From CAIKBL01 sp050247235 (GTDB taxonomy: Bacteria > Pseudomonadota > Gammaproteobacteria > Ga0077536), in the NCBI GenBank assembly GCA_050247235.1, contig JBFWUN010000003.1:62001-126000 (forward strand): a stretch of 64,000 nt of DNA, written 5' to 3'. How positions within the stretch are numbered: the first letter of the stretch is position 1; every line of letters begins with the position of its first letter. A program made the position numbers and the translations under genes. Shown here piece by piece: positions 42,664 to 51,457 of this stretch. The notes beneath the pieces were generated by a model. It was given only the letters and a program-made list of their open reading frames with translations. It did no database searches and had not been told where the DNA came from.

Positions 42664-43914
42664 TCAGCCGTGGGCGACGCGCCGTCCGTCGGCATGCCGG
42701 ATCAGGCGCACCGGCAGGTGTTTGAGGCCGCCGACGAAGCTTGACTGCACGCGCTCCACCGGACCCGTGATCTCGATGCCGGCGTAGCGTTCGATCAGTT
42801 CCTCCATCGCCAGCCGGATCTCGACCTTCGCGAGTGGCCCGCCCAGGCAGAAGTGCGGACCGGCGCCAAAGCCGAGGTGCAGGTTGGGATGCCGCGTGAC
42901 GTCGAACGTGTAGGGGTTCTCGAAGACTTCCTCGTCGCGGTTCGCGGACGGGAACCACATCAGCAGGCGATCGCCGGCGCGGATCTGCCGGCCGCCGAGC
43001 TCGGTGTCGGCGGTGGCTGCCCGCATCAGCGAAATCACCGGGTCGGACCAGCGCACGAATTCCTCCACCGCGAGCCGCAGCCGTTTCGGATCGTCGCGCA
43101 GCAGCGCCATCTGGTCCGGGTTCTGCAGCAGCGCCAGCACCCCGCCCGAGAACGCGTTGCGGGTGGTCTCGAAGCCCGCGAGCATGAGCTGCACGCCATT
43201 GTGCGCCACCTGCGAGTGCGGCATCGGGCAGCCGTTGATCGTGGCGTTCGCGAGCGCGGTAAGCGGATCCGAGAACGGGCAGCCACGTCGTTCGGCGGCG
43301 AGCCCGAAGCTGTACTCGAAGAGCTTGCGGAAGCCGCCGATGACGGTTTCCGCCGCGCTGCCCTGCATGTACTCCGGATCGGTGCCGCCGATCGCCATCT
43401 TGCCCCACGCGAGCAGCGCATCCCAGTCGGCGCGCGGCAGGTTGAGGATGTCGCAGATGACCGCCATCGGGATCCGCACCGCGAGATCGCCGACGAGATC
43501 GATCTCGCCGTGGTCCGGCAGCGCGTCGAATATCTCCGCGATCAGTGCCCTGGTGCGCGGCTCGCTGTCGGCCAGCGCCTTCGGCAGGAATGGTGTCGCC
43601 ATGACCTTGCGATACTCGCCGTGCCGCGGCGGATCGATCGTCAGCACGTTCTCGCCAACCCCCATCGCCTCGTGCGCGACGGCGGCCATCTCGGCATCGA
43701 TCACCGGCATGACGCCTTCGCGTTCCGAACTGAACAGCTCGGGCTCGTTCAGCATCCGCTTGATGTCCGCATGCCGGAACACCGACCAGTACCCGCGGCC
43801 GTCCGGGCTCGCAGTCCAGTGCACCGGGTCCTCGCGCCGCATGCGATCGAACAGGCGGTAGTAGGCGTCGGTGGCGAAAAAGGTGGGATCGTTGAGCTGC
43901 TCGTCGATATGCAT
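42664..43914 (-). CDS. Cytochrome P450
   Basis: This 416-residue soluble P450 has the I-helix AGFETTRNAF, the K-helix EEFVRWSDPV region and the heme-binding loop GFGAGPHFCLGGPLAKVE, with Cys as the axial ligand. It should hydroxylate a hydrophobic substrate using ferredoxin partners, none of which is adjacent. It resembles bacterial CYP families acting on terpenes, sterols or fatty acids. It is convergent with the DUF2306 gene and lies 107 bp downstream of an AraC regulator on the same strand. Confidence 0.95.
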   Translation of the reverse strand: MHIDEQLNDPTFFATDAYYRLFDRMRREDPVHWTASPDGRGYWSVFRHADIKRMLNEPELFSSEREGVMPVIDAEMAAVAHEAMGVGENVLTIDPPRHGEYRKVMATPFLPKALADSEPRTRALIAEIFDALPDHGEIDLVGDLAVRIPMAVICDILNLPRADWDALLAWGKMAIGGTDPEYMQGSAAETVIGGFRKLFEYSFGLAAERRGCPFSDPLTALANATINGCPMPHSQVAHNGVQLMLAGFETTRNAFSGGVLALLQNPDQMALLRDDPKRLRLAVEEFVRWSDPVISLMRAATADTELGGRQIRAGDRLLMWFPSANRDEEVFENPYTFDVTRHPNLHLGFGAGPHFCLGGPLAKVEIRLAMEELIERYAGIEITGPVERVQSSFVGGLKHLPVRLIRHADGRRVAHG

Positions 43915-44021
43915 GGGGGCTGTCCGCGCGTGGGAGACAGTTCATCGTCGCGCAGCGACCACGCGTTCGTCTTGCGGAAAAGGACGGCGGACTTGGCAGA
44001 AAACGACGGTCGCGCGGCCCG

Positions 44022-44972
44022 TCAGCCCGGCAGCCGTCCCGTGCCGATTCCATGCCGCGGGGCCTGCGACGGCTCCGCGCCGGTCGCGCGGCGCACCCGG
44101 GCGCGGTACTGCGCCGGGGTCATCCCCATGATCTTCCTGAACGCGGCGTTCAGGTGGGACTGGCTCGAAAAGCCGACGTGGTGCGCGATCTGCACCACCG
44201 TGACGTCCGATTCGCGCAGCGCCTCGCGCGCTTTCTCCACGCGCACATGCAGCAGGTACTGGTGCGGCGTCCAGCCTGTGGCCTTCTTGAACAGGGTGCC
44301 GAAATGCGGCACCGACACCCCGGTGATACCGGCCAGGGTCTGCACCGACAGCGGTTCCGCGTAGCGTGACTCCATCGTCGCGATCGCTGCGGAAGTCACT
44401 TCGCAGGGCGATGCCGCGGAGGCGCGCCGAGCGGCGCGATGCTCCCGCGCGAAGTTCCGGATCAGGGTTTCACACAGGCTGCGCACGTACAGTTCATCGG
44501 CCGCGTCCGGCGCGCCGGGGGACAGCGCGTCCACCAGTGCGCGGGCGAGGCTGACATTGAGCGCATCCGGACGCCCCACCTCGATCGCGGCTGCCGCGGA
44601 GATTACGACCGCCCGCAGCGGCGATGCGGCGCCAGCGACGATCGTCAGGTGCTCCACCGCACCACCCTCCACCAGCCAGCGCGAGGGGATACCCGGCGGC
44701 AGGAACGTCACGGTGCCCAAGGTGGAGCTGCGCCGGCTCCAGCCGTCGCCATCGCCGAAGCGCACCCGGCCGCGGCCGCCGACGTGCAGCGAGATCACCG
44801 GATCGTCGAGCGCCGGGATCTCGTAGTAGCGATCGCGCTGGCGCCACACGGCGATGTGGAGGTCTTCGTCGCGGAGCCGCACCGCCAGTGCCGGCGCGAT
44901 GCGCAGTGCGGTGGACAGCGGGCCTGGCGCCGCAGCGCGTTCGAATCCGGTGTGCATGTCCGGCAAGGTCAC
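44022..44972 (-). CDS. AraC-family transcriptional regulator
   Basis: This 316-residue protein has a cupin-like N-terminal sensor (HVGGRGRVRFGDGDGWSRRS; GTVTFLPPGIPSRWLVEGG). The C-terminal double helix-turn-helix includes LSVQTLAGITGVSVPHFGTL and VVQIAHHVGFSSQSHLNAAF, ending KIMGMTPAQYRAR. It probably controls the P450 or the SDR genes around it. GTG 44972 is the longest start; ATG 44957 is equally possible. The ligand is unknown. Confidence 0.93.
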   Translation of the reverse strand: MTLPDMHTGFERAAAPGPLSTALRIAPALAVRLRDEDLHIAVWRQRDRYYEIPALDDPVISLHVGGRGRVRFGDGDGWSRRSSTLGTVTFLPPGIPSRWLVEGGAVEHLTIVAGAASPLRAVVISAAAAIEVGRPDALNVSLARALVDALSPGAPDAADELYVRSLCETLIRNFAREHRAARRASAASPCEVTSAAIATMESRYAEPLSVQTLAGITGVSVPHFGTLFKKATGWTPHQYLLHVRVEKAREALRESDVTVVQIAHHVGFSSQSHLNAAFRKIMGMTPAQYRARVRRATGAEPSQAPRHGIGTGRLPG

Positions 44973-45017
44973 CGCGAAACGGCGCGGCGCGGCGCGTCCA
45001 CGCGGAGGCGGGGCCGT

Positions 45018-45773
45018 TCAGCGGCCGCCCGAGACATCGAGGAAGTTCGCGATGCAGTACGAGGCTTCATCCGACAGCAGCCACAGGATCGCGCGCGCGA
45101 CCTCGTCGGCGCTGCCGCCGCGGCGCATCGGGACGTTCGCCACCAGCCGTTCCACCCTGCCGGGATCCCCGAAGCGCGCGTGGATGTCGGTGTGGATCAG
45201 CCCGGGGCGGACGGCGTTGACGCGGATACCCTCGGTGGCGACTTCCTTCGCGAGACCGAGCGTGAAGGTGTCGAGCGCCCCTTTGGAAGCCGCGTAGTCG
45301 ACGTACTCGCCGGGTGAGCCGAGGCGTGCCGCCGCCGAGGAGACATTGACGATCGCACCGCCCGCGCCACCGCGCAACGTGGACATCCGCTTCACGGCTT
45401 CGCGCGCGCACAGGAATGCACCGATCACGTTGGTCGTGAACACGCGCGTCAGGCGTTCCATGTCCATGCGGTCCACCCGCGTCTGCGGGGCCGCGATGCC
45501 TGCGTTGTTGACGAGCGCGGTGAGCGGGCCGAGCCGCGCATCGACCTGCGCGAATGTGTCGAGCACGTCCGCCTCGCAGCCGACATCCGCGCGAATGGCC
45601 AGGATGTCCGTGCCACGCGCGGACAGTTCACGCACAAGTCCCGCGGCCTCCTCCGCGGCCGTAAGGTACGTGAAGGCGACCGCCCAGCCGTCCGCGGCGG
45701 CGCGGCGCACGACGGCGGCGCCGATCCCGCGGCTCCCGCCGGTGACCAGCACCACCCGTCGCGCGGAGTTCAT
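45018..45773 (-). CDS. SDR family oxidoreductase
   Basis: This 251-residue classical short-chain dehydrogenase has TGGSRGIGAAVVRRAA for NAD(P) binding, NNAGIAAP, the catalytic Ser in NVSSAAARLGSPGEYVDYAASKGA, and Tyr and Lys in YAASK. Its start overlaps the stop of the upstream SDR (ATGA across 45770-45773), so the two form one operon. Arg after TGGS suggests NADP(H) preference. Confidence 0.93.
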   Translation of the reverse strand: MNSARRVVLVTGGSRGIGAAVVRRAAADGWAVAFTYLTAAEEAAGLVRELSARGTDILAIRADVGCEADVLDTFAQVDARLGPLTALVNNAGIAAPQTRVDRMDMERLTRVFTTNVIGAFLCAREAVKRMSTLRGGAGGAIVNVSSAAARLGSPGEYVDYAASKGALDTFTLGLAKEVATEGIRVNAVRPGLIHTDIHARFGDPGRVERLVANVPMRRGGSADEVARAILWLLSDEASYCIANFLDVSGGR

Positions 45774-46651
45774 TCCACGAACCGCGGCTGGTACGCCGGC
45801 TCGGGCGGGATCTTCGCGTAGTGCGCGGCGAGTTCCGCCGCCGTCCACGGCGTGGCTTTGAAGACTTCGTGCACTTCGCGCGGGATCGTCCACAGCGCGG
45901 TCTTGCGCCCGTTGAACGTCACGCACTGGCCGTTGAAATGCGCGGCCGCATCGCTCGCGAGCCACACCATGCCTTGTGCGACTTCCGCCGCCGTGCCGAA
46001 GCCGAGTTCCGCCGGCGTCGGCGCCGCGCGGCCATTCGCCGCGGCGTCCTTCGCCGCGAGGTTGAACACCACCTGTGTCATGTCGGTCTCCGCGATCGGC
46101 CAGAATGCGTTGGTGCGGATGCCATGGCGCGTGAGTTCCAGTACCCAGGTCCGCAGCAGGCCCAGCATGCCCGCCTTGGCGGCCGCGTAGTTGCTCTGGC
46201 CGAAGCCGCCGGAGAGTCCGGAATTGGAGACCACCTGGATGATCTGTCCGCCGCCCTGTTCGCGCATCGCAGTCGCGGCGTGCCGCCCGCACAGGAAGCT
46301 GCCGCGCAGGTGCACCGCGATCACCTCGTCGAACTCGGCGTCGCTCATCTTGAACAAGGTGCGATCGCGCACCACGCCGGCGTTGTTGATCAGCACATCG
46401 ACTCCGCCGAACGCCTCGCGGCACGTGCTGACCAGGCGTTCGCACACCGTGGCATCCGTCACGGAGCCCGCCACGGAAACGACGTCGCCGCCGACTGCGC
46501 GCACGGCGGTTTCCGCGGCTGCGAGCGCGTCGGGATTCGTGCCGTTGATCACGATCTGCGCGCCGGCTTTCGCCATTTCCACTGCGAACGCACGTCCGAG
46601 TCCGCGTGACGAGCCGGTCACGATCACGCGCCTGCCAGCCAGCATCGACAT
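45770..46651 (-). CDS. SDR family oxidoreductase
   Basis: This 293-residue enzyme starts at ATG 46651, with GGGAGG upstream. It has TGSSRGLGRAFAVEMA, NNAGVVRDRTLFKMS and QVVSNSGLSGGFGQSNYAAAKAG with the catalytic Tyr and Lys. The C-terminal extension (FNGRKTALWTIPREVHEVFK) resembles that of the dehydrogenase domain of peroxisomal multifunctional enzyme type 2, so 3-hydroxyacyl-CoA dehydrogenase activity is plausible. It is the first gene of a two-SDR operon. Confidence 0.9.
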   Translation of the reverse strand: MSMLAGRRVIVTGSSRGLGRAFAVEMAKAGAQIVINGTNPDALAAAETAVRAVGGDVVSVAGSVTDATVCERLVSTCREAFGGVDVLINNAGVVRDRTLFKMSDAEFDEVIAVHLRGSFLCGRHAATAMREQGGGQIIQVVSNSGLSGGFGQSNYAAAKAGMLGLLRTWVLELTRHGIRTNAFWPIAETDMTQVVFNLAAKDAAANGRAAPTPAELGFGTAAEVAQGMVWLASDAAAHFNGQCVTFNGRKTALWTIPREVHEVFKATPWTAAELAAHYAKIPPEPAYQPRFVE

Positions 46652-46965
46652 GGCTTTCCTCCCTTGCTGCATCGATGGTTCGCGACACTATAGCGGGCGC
46701 TACGGCCTGTCCCAATGCGAAGGACACGCACGCGGTGATGGTCATGCGCGTGCGATGCGCGTATCCTACCCCTCATTCCTGAAGCGGCGTCTCTCCCGTC
46801 ACTGCTTCCCCGCCTGCACGTACCACCCCTGGAGATGCATTCCACGGGGGTCTCGACAGCCTCTCCGAATTCGCCGGGACTCCGGCTTATCCATCCCCGC
46901 ATGACTTGTGCTGCTGGTTGCGGGGAGCGGCACACGACAACGCACATTACTTTGTGAGATTGAGT
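46652..46965. other. Divergent intergenic region and long leader of the RRM gene
   Basis: This is 314 bp between the SDR operon and the RNA-binding protein gene. On the minus strand TATAGT (about 46689-46694) could be a -10 for the SDR genes. The side toward the RRM gene has no coding potential and may be a long 5' leader. No defined RNA motif was recognised. Confidence 0.45.
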
Positions 46966-47238
46966 ATGAATATCTATGTAGGAAACCTGGCCTATGGCGT
47001 GACCGATGCCGACCTGCGCGAAGCGTTCGCCGCGTCGGGCGAGGTCAGCAGTGCAACGGTCATCACCGACAAGTTCTCGGGTGAGTCCAAGGGCTTCGGC
47101 TTCGTCGAGATGCCCATTCAGCAGCAGGCCGAAGCCGCCATCAAGGCGCTCAACGAGCACCCGCTGAAGGGCCGCAACATGCGCGTGAACGAAGCCCGTC
47201 CGCGCGAGGCCGGTGGCGCGGCGAAGCGTCGCTTCTGA
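46966..47238 (+). CDS. RRM-domain RNA-binding protein
   Basis: This 90-residue protein is a single RNA recognition motif: RNP2 NIYVGNLAYG (residues 2-11) and RNP1 SKGFGFVEM with the two aromatic RNA-stacking residues. It ends with a short Arg/Ala-rich tail (VNEARPREAGGAAKRRF). Such small RRM proteins are often cold- or stress-induced RNA chaperones in proteobacteria. ATG 46966 is chosen because RNP2 begins right after it. A 26-bp GC palindrome follows. Confidence 0.95.
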   Translation: MNIYVGNLAYGVTDADLREAFAASGEVSSATVITDKFSGESKGFGFVEMPIQQQAEAAIKALNEHPLKGRNMRVNEARPREAGGAAKRRF

Positions 47239-47284
47239 CCGGTCGCCGGGTCTGCTGACCCGGCCCGATCCGGTTGGAACCCTC

Positions 47285-47310
47285 CGCTGGCCGCCCGCGG
47301 GCGGCCAGCG
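47285..47310. terminator. GC-rich palindrome between convergent genes
   Basis: CGCTGGCCGCCC and GGGCGGCCAGCG form a perfect 12-bp stem with a 2-bp centre, 46 bp after the RRM stop and 26 bp before the end of the convergent oxidoreductase. There is no T-run, so it may slow rather than terminate transcription. Confidence 0.5.
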
Positions 47311-47336
47311 AGAGTCGACTTCCCGCGGAATGTCGC

Positions 47337-48344
47337 TCAGGCGACGTGCAGCATCAGCTTGCCCTGGTTTTCGCCGGTGTAGAGCATGCGCAAAGTCTTC
47401 ACCGCGTTCTCCAGCCCCGCGTGCATGTCCGTGCGGAACTTGAGCTTGCCTTCCTGCATCCACTGGCCGAGCGCGCCGATCGCCTCGGGATAACGGCTCG
47501 CGAAGTCGAGCACGATGAAACCCTGCACCTTCAGCCGCTGCATCAGGATCATGGGGTAATTCTTCGGGCCCGGCACCTCGCCGGTGGCGTTGTACTGCGA
47601 GATGAGTCCACAGGTCGGAATCCGGCCGCCGAGGTTCATCTGTTTGAGGCAGGCATCCAGGATGTCACCGCCCACGTTGTCGAAGTAGATGTCGATGCCG
47701 TTCGGACACGCGCGCTTCAGCGCCGCGGGCACGTCTTCCTTGCGGTAGTTGATGGCCGCGTCGAAGCCGAGATCGTCCACGATCCAGCGGCACTTGTCGG
47801 CGGTGCCGGCCAGGCCCACCGCGCGGCACCCCTTGATCTTCGCGAGCTGGCCGACGATCGACCCCACCGCGCCGGCAGCGGCGGAAACCACCACCGTCTC
47901 GCCGGCCTTCGGCTCGCCGAGATCGATGAACCCGAAGTACGCCGTGGGTCCGACCACGGCGAACAGCCCGAACGCATCCGCCACCGAGACGCCGGCGGGC
48001 GCCGCCATCTTCGCGATCATCGGCGGCGCGCCGACCTGGTAATCCGCCCACACGCCGAGCCCGCTGACCAGGTCGCCGGGGGCGAAACCCGGATGCTTCG
48101 AGGTGACGACAGTGCCGCACACCACGCCGCGCATCGGATCGCCGAGCGCGACCGGCGGCATGTACTGGTCCATGTCGCTCATCCAGATCCGGTTGGTGGG
48201 GTCGAGCGAGAGGTAGTTCAGCCGGAACACGCACTGACCGTCCGCCGGCTGCGGGATCGGCTCTTCGTCGAAACTCAGCACGTCATCGCCAATCGTGCCG
48301 ACCGGGCGCTTGCGCAGGCGCCATACGCGGTTCTTGTCCGTCAT
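47337..48344 (-). CDS. NADP-dependent medium-chain oxidoreductase (zinc-independent enoyl reductase type)
   Basis: This 335-residue protein starts at ATG 48344. It has LSLDPTNRIWMSDMDQYMPP, VVSAAAGAVGSIVGQLAKIKG for NADP binding and FDNVGGDILDACLKQMN. These match the leukotriene B4 12-hydroxydehydrogenase/curcumin reductase group of MDR proteins. No zinc ligands are seen. It reduces activated double bonds. The substrate is unknown. Confidence 0.92.
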   Translation of the reverse strand: MTDKNRVWRLRKRPVGTIGDDVLSFDEEPIPQPADGQCVFRLNYLSLDPTNRIWMSDMDQYMPPVALGDPMRGVVCGTVVTSKHPGFAPGDLVSGLGVWADYQVGAPPMIAKMAAPAGVSVADAFGLFAVVGPTAYFGFIDLGEPKAGETVVVSAAAGAVGSIVGQLAKIKGCRAVGLAGTADKCRWIVDDLGFDAAINYRKEDVPAALKRACPNGIDIYFDNVGGDILDACLKQMNLGGRIPTCGLISQYNATGEVPGPKNYPMILMQRLKVQGFIVLDFASRYPEAIGALGQWMQEGKLKFRTDMHAGLENAVKTLRMLYTGENQGKLMLHVA

Positions 48345-48444
48345 GTCGTGGGCTCCTCGTGGATGCGTGCGTGGCGGCAGCCGCGCACAAAGGGTGGAAC
48401 GCACGATAGCAGAAGCGTGGCGGCCGCCCCACCCGGACGCCTCG

Positions 48445-48450
48445 TATAAT
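48445..48450 (+). promoter_or_regulatory. Possible -10 element (TATAAT)
   Basis: TATAAT in CCTCGTATAATCCCGG lies 28 bp before ATG 48478. It is identical in context to the element at 39124. The region for -35 is GC-rich and unconvincing. Confidence 0.45.
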
Positions 48451-48477
48451 CCCGGCGGGTACCACGGGGGAATTCAC

Positions 48478-49197
48478 ATGAGCACGTTCGTCATCGTGCA
48501 TGGCGGGTGGCACACGGGTGCCGAGTTCGAACCCACGGCGGCGCCGCTGCGCGCGGCGGGCCACGAAGTGCACCTGCCGACGCTCGCCGGCAACCGGCCC
48601 GGGGACTCGCGCGACGTGGGGCTCGGGGAGGCCATCGATTCGCTGGTGGATTACCTCGTGCGGCACGACCTGCGCGACATCGTGCTGGTCGGCCACAGTT
48701 ACGGCGGCATGGTGATCACGGGTGCCGCGGACCGTGAGATGACCCGCGTGCGGCGGCTGGTGTACTGGAACGCGTTCGTGCCGCTCGATGGCGAGACCCT
48801 GAACGATCTCGTGCCCCCGCACTATGCCGCGATGTTCGCGTCGCTGACGCAGCCGGACGGCAGTGTCACGTTGCCGTTCGCGATCTGGCGTGAGGCGTTC
48901 ATCAACGATGCGGATCTCGCACTCGCGGAGGCGGCCTACGCGCAACTCAATCCGCATCCGGCGCGCACGTTCAGCGAACCGATCCGGCTGACGCGCCCGC
49001 CCGCCGAGTTTCCCTGCGGCAAGTCGTACCTGAACTGCACCGAGGACACCGCGATGCCGCCCACCTTGCCGTGGCACCCGCGCCTGTCACAGCGGCTCGG
49101 GCTGTACCGCCTCGTGCAGGTGCCCGGCAGTCATGAACTGTGCTTCACGGACCCGGCGCGGCTCGCGGACGCGATCCTGCGGGCCGGGAGGGATTGA
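48478..49197 (+). CDS. Alpha/beta hydrolase
   Basis: This 239-residue protein has VIVHGGWHTGAEFEPTAAPL for the oxyanion hole, nucleophile elbow VGHSYGGMVITGAADR and a C-terminal VPGSHELCFTDP with the catalytic His. It belongs to the esterase EstC / methyl-salicylate-esterase-like group. The last 67 bp overlap the convergent PEP-CTERM gene. Confidence 0.9.
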   Translation: MSTFVIVHGGWHTGAEFEPTAAPLRAAGHEVHLPTLAGNRPGDSRDVGLGEAIDSLVDYLVRHDLRDIVLVGHSYGGMVITGAADREMTRVRRLVYWNAFVPLDGETLNDLVPPHYAAMFASLTQPDGSVTLPFAIWREAFINDADLALAEAAYAQLNPHPARTFSEPIRLTRPPAEFPCGKSYLNCTEDTAMPPTLPWHPRLSQRLGLYRLVQVPGSHELCFTDPARLADAILRAGRD

Positions 49198-50048
49198 CCG
49201 GGTCGCGCACCCAGGTGACGCAGCATGAGCAGCGCGGGCAGGAACACCGCAAGCGCGGGTGGCGCAGGTACCGGGGCTGGCGTACCAAACCGCACGATTT
49301 GCGCAGGGTCATAGTCCGACACCGAGTTCAGCGCGATCGTTGCGCCCTCGGGGAGGTAGATCGCGTCCAGCGTCGCCGAGTTGTCGAATGCCGCCGTAAT
49401 GCTTTCGAACGTCGAGCCGGGGATCAGCCTGTTGCTCAGGTCGTATTCCAGATCGCTGCGTATTCTCACACCGAATCTGGTCGTGACACGGAAGTCCTCA
49501 CCATAGGTGAACGGCACCTCGACGTTGTAGCTTGCAATACCGGTGGCCGCATCCGCGGGCGGCTCGATGACGCGCTCGAAGAAATCCAGCACCGTTCCGC
49601 CGGTTCCGTTGTTCTCAATGTTGAGCGTCACCGACAATGACGCCGTCACGGAATTTCCCGCCTCGCCCACGATGGTTGTAATGCCGCCCATCGTGAATGA
49701 GAGAAACAACGTGCCCGCCGTCCCCGCGGCCACCGCGGGGTCGGTCACGTTGTAGATCTGATGGCTTATCGCGGTCGCGCGATGGTCTGCAATCTGTCCT
49801 GCCTGTTCGATGTAAATCTTGAGTTCACCGAAATCTGCCGCGCCGCTGGTGGTAAGCCCCCGCTCCGACCACGGCGCGAAAGCGGCTGGCCCATCCACCG
49901 CACCCGTACCGATGGCCACCCCGCCGAGAAAATTGTTGCGCCAGGGAATGGTGGAGACCTTGTTGAACGACTGATGCCAGGGGTCGGCACCCAGCGCGGG
50001 GCCCACCAGCATCGCCAGACCAATTGCGACGAAGAGATGTTTATTCAT
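49131..50048 (-). CDS. Secreted protein with atypical PEP-CTERM-like C-terminus
   Basis: This 305-residue protein has a signal peptide (MNKHLFVAIGLAMLVGPALG) and a beta-rich, Thr/Asn-rich domain of no known family. A C-terminal VPAPPALAVFLPALLMLR resembles the Pro-rich, hydrophobic, basic PEP-CTERM signal. Unlike normal signals it runs on about 30 residues after the hydrophobic segment. This tail is encoded opposite the end of the convergent hydrolase gene, so the original stop may have been lost. The role at the surface is unknown. Confidence 0.75.
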   Translation of the reverse strand: MNKHLFVAIGLAMLVGPALGADPWHQSFNKVSTIPWRNNFLGGVAIGTGAVDGPAAFAPWSERGLTTSGAADFGELKIYIEQAGQIADHRATAISHQIYNVTDPAVAAGTAGTLFLSFTMGGITTIVGEAGNSVTASLSVTLNIENNGTGGTVLDFFERVIEPPADAATGIASYNVEVPFTYGEDFRVTTRFGVRIRSDLEYDLSNRLIPGSTFESITAAFDNSATLDAIYLPEGATIALNSVSDYDPAQIVRFGTPAPVPAPPALAVFLPALLMLRHLGARPGQSLPARRIASASRAGSVKHSS

Positions 50049-50612
50049 GGCACCTGACCGTTTGAACTGATTGTCACCCGCTCACCAGTTCGCGCGCTGC
50101 GACGCCTCGCCAGGCACCCGCACTGGCAGAACGGGGTACTGACAAATATCCGACCGGCCGAGAGGCTGGCGCAGCGCCGCGCGTTTCACTCCCTGCGCGG
50201 TCACAGTCCCGCACCAGTACAGCTTGAAGCAGTCGGGCCGATCACCGGCGCCTGCCTGACGAAGGAGTCCGCGACATGCGTCCGTGCCCATCAGGTCCGC
50301 GGTCATTTCGCCTGGTTTCCAGCCTGGACTCGCGGCATCCCGCGTCCGGCTGCAGGATCTGGCCACATGGCCATGGCGCCGGTAACGATCTAAAAGGATT
50401 AAATCGGCGTGATCCTGGTCACGCGCAGGAACGACAACAGCAGACAGGAGAGAGGACATCTCGAGAAACGGGGACCCCCGTTAATTCCGGGCGCAGACCC
50501 CGGGGTCCATGCGGTGTCCGGCGAGGCCGCAGCGATGCCCCCCTCCCCGGAACCGGCGAAAGCGTGCGGTGGACGTCACCAGGCACCCCGGCGACGCCCA
50601 CTCGCCGCATTC
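50049..50612. other. Non-coding region, no supported gene
   Basis: This is 564 bp between two minus-strand genes. A 125-codon open frame (50082-50459, minus) has no recognisable domain or ribosome site and is not called. No repeats were noticed. The right part should hold the 3' end of the dienelactone hydrolase transcript and the left part the promoter of the PEP-CTERM gene. Confidence 0.5.
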
Positions 50613-51281
50613 TCACAGGTGCTTCGCGAAGAACTCCAATGTCCGTTTCTTCGCCAGCGCGGCGCTCGGCGCGTCGTAGCTCGCACGGGCGTCGCAATTG
50701 AAGCCATGGTCCGCCGGGTAGATGTGGATCTCGACGTTCGGCTGCGCCTTGTGCACGGTCTCCACGTCCGTGAGCGGGATGTGCGCATCGCGCTCGCCGA
50801 AATGCATCATCACCGGACAGCGGGGTGTGCGTGACGCCTCCTTCGCGATGCCGCCGCCGTAGTACGCGGACGCTGCCGCCACGTGCTTCAGCTCGCACGC
50901 GGACAGCCAGGTCAGCAGTCCACCGAAGCAATAGCCCACCACGCCCACCTTGCCATGCACCGCGAGCGCGTCGATCGCCGCCTGCAGGTCCTGCAGGGTC
51001 TGCGGCATCCTGAGTTCCTGGAACGCGTAACGGATCCCTTTCTGGAACTCGTCGGGATCCGTGTAGCCCAGTTCCACGTTGCGCTCGACGCGATCGAAGA
51101 TCTGCGGCGCGATCGCGGCAAAGCCCTCCTTCGCATAGCCGTCCGCGACCGCGCGGATGTGCGGGTTGACTCCGAAGATCTCCTGGATCACGAGCACACC
51201 GCCCTTGGGCTTGCCGGTGGGGAGTGCTTCGTACGCACCGAACGTGAAGCCGTCGGCAGACGTGAGTTGTCGTTGGGCCAT
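50613..51281 (-). CDS. Dienelactone hydrolase family protein
   Basis: This 222-residue alpha/beta hydrolase has the Cys nucleophile in VVGYCFGGLLTW and the preceding LVIQEIFGVNPHI Glu that holds it. Asp lies in FGERDAHIP and His in YPADHGFNCD. This is the complete Cys-Asp-His set of carboxymethylenebutenolidases. It opens dienelactones from chloroaromatic or related ring cleavage, though many family members have other esters as substrates. Confidence 0.93.
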   Translation of the reverse strand: MAQRQLTSADGFTFGAYEALPTGKPKGGVLVIQEIFGVNPHIRAVADGYAKEGFAAIAPQIFDRVERNVELGYTDPDEFQKGIRYAFQELRMPQTLQDLQAAIDALAVHGKVGVVGYCFGGLLTWLSACELKHVAAASAYYGGGIAKEASRTPRCPVMMHFGERDAHIPLTDVETVHKAQPNVEIHIYPADHGFNCDARASYDAPSAALAKKRTLEFFAKHL

Positions 51282-51457
51282 CGTCGCTTTTCCTCATGGT
51301 TGGGGATGAGTTCATCCCGTGGCGTGCCACCGGATGTCTGAAGCCGGGCAGGGGGTACAGCATATCGGTGCCCTGGAGGCCCGGGAAGCCGGCCGCGGCA
51401 GCGCACCGGGCGCCGTATACTGCGCGCTCCCCGAACCACCACGCCGATCATCACCCC

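Noticed and set aside
47285..47310. Canonical rho-independent terminator
   Set aside because: The stem is strong but no T-run follows on either strand; kept only as a palindrome with possible terminator role.
50082..50459. 125-codon open frame on the minus strand
   Set aside because: No ribosome site, no recognisable domain and cysteine/arginine-rich composition; treated as non-coding.
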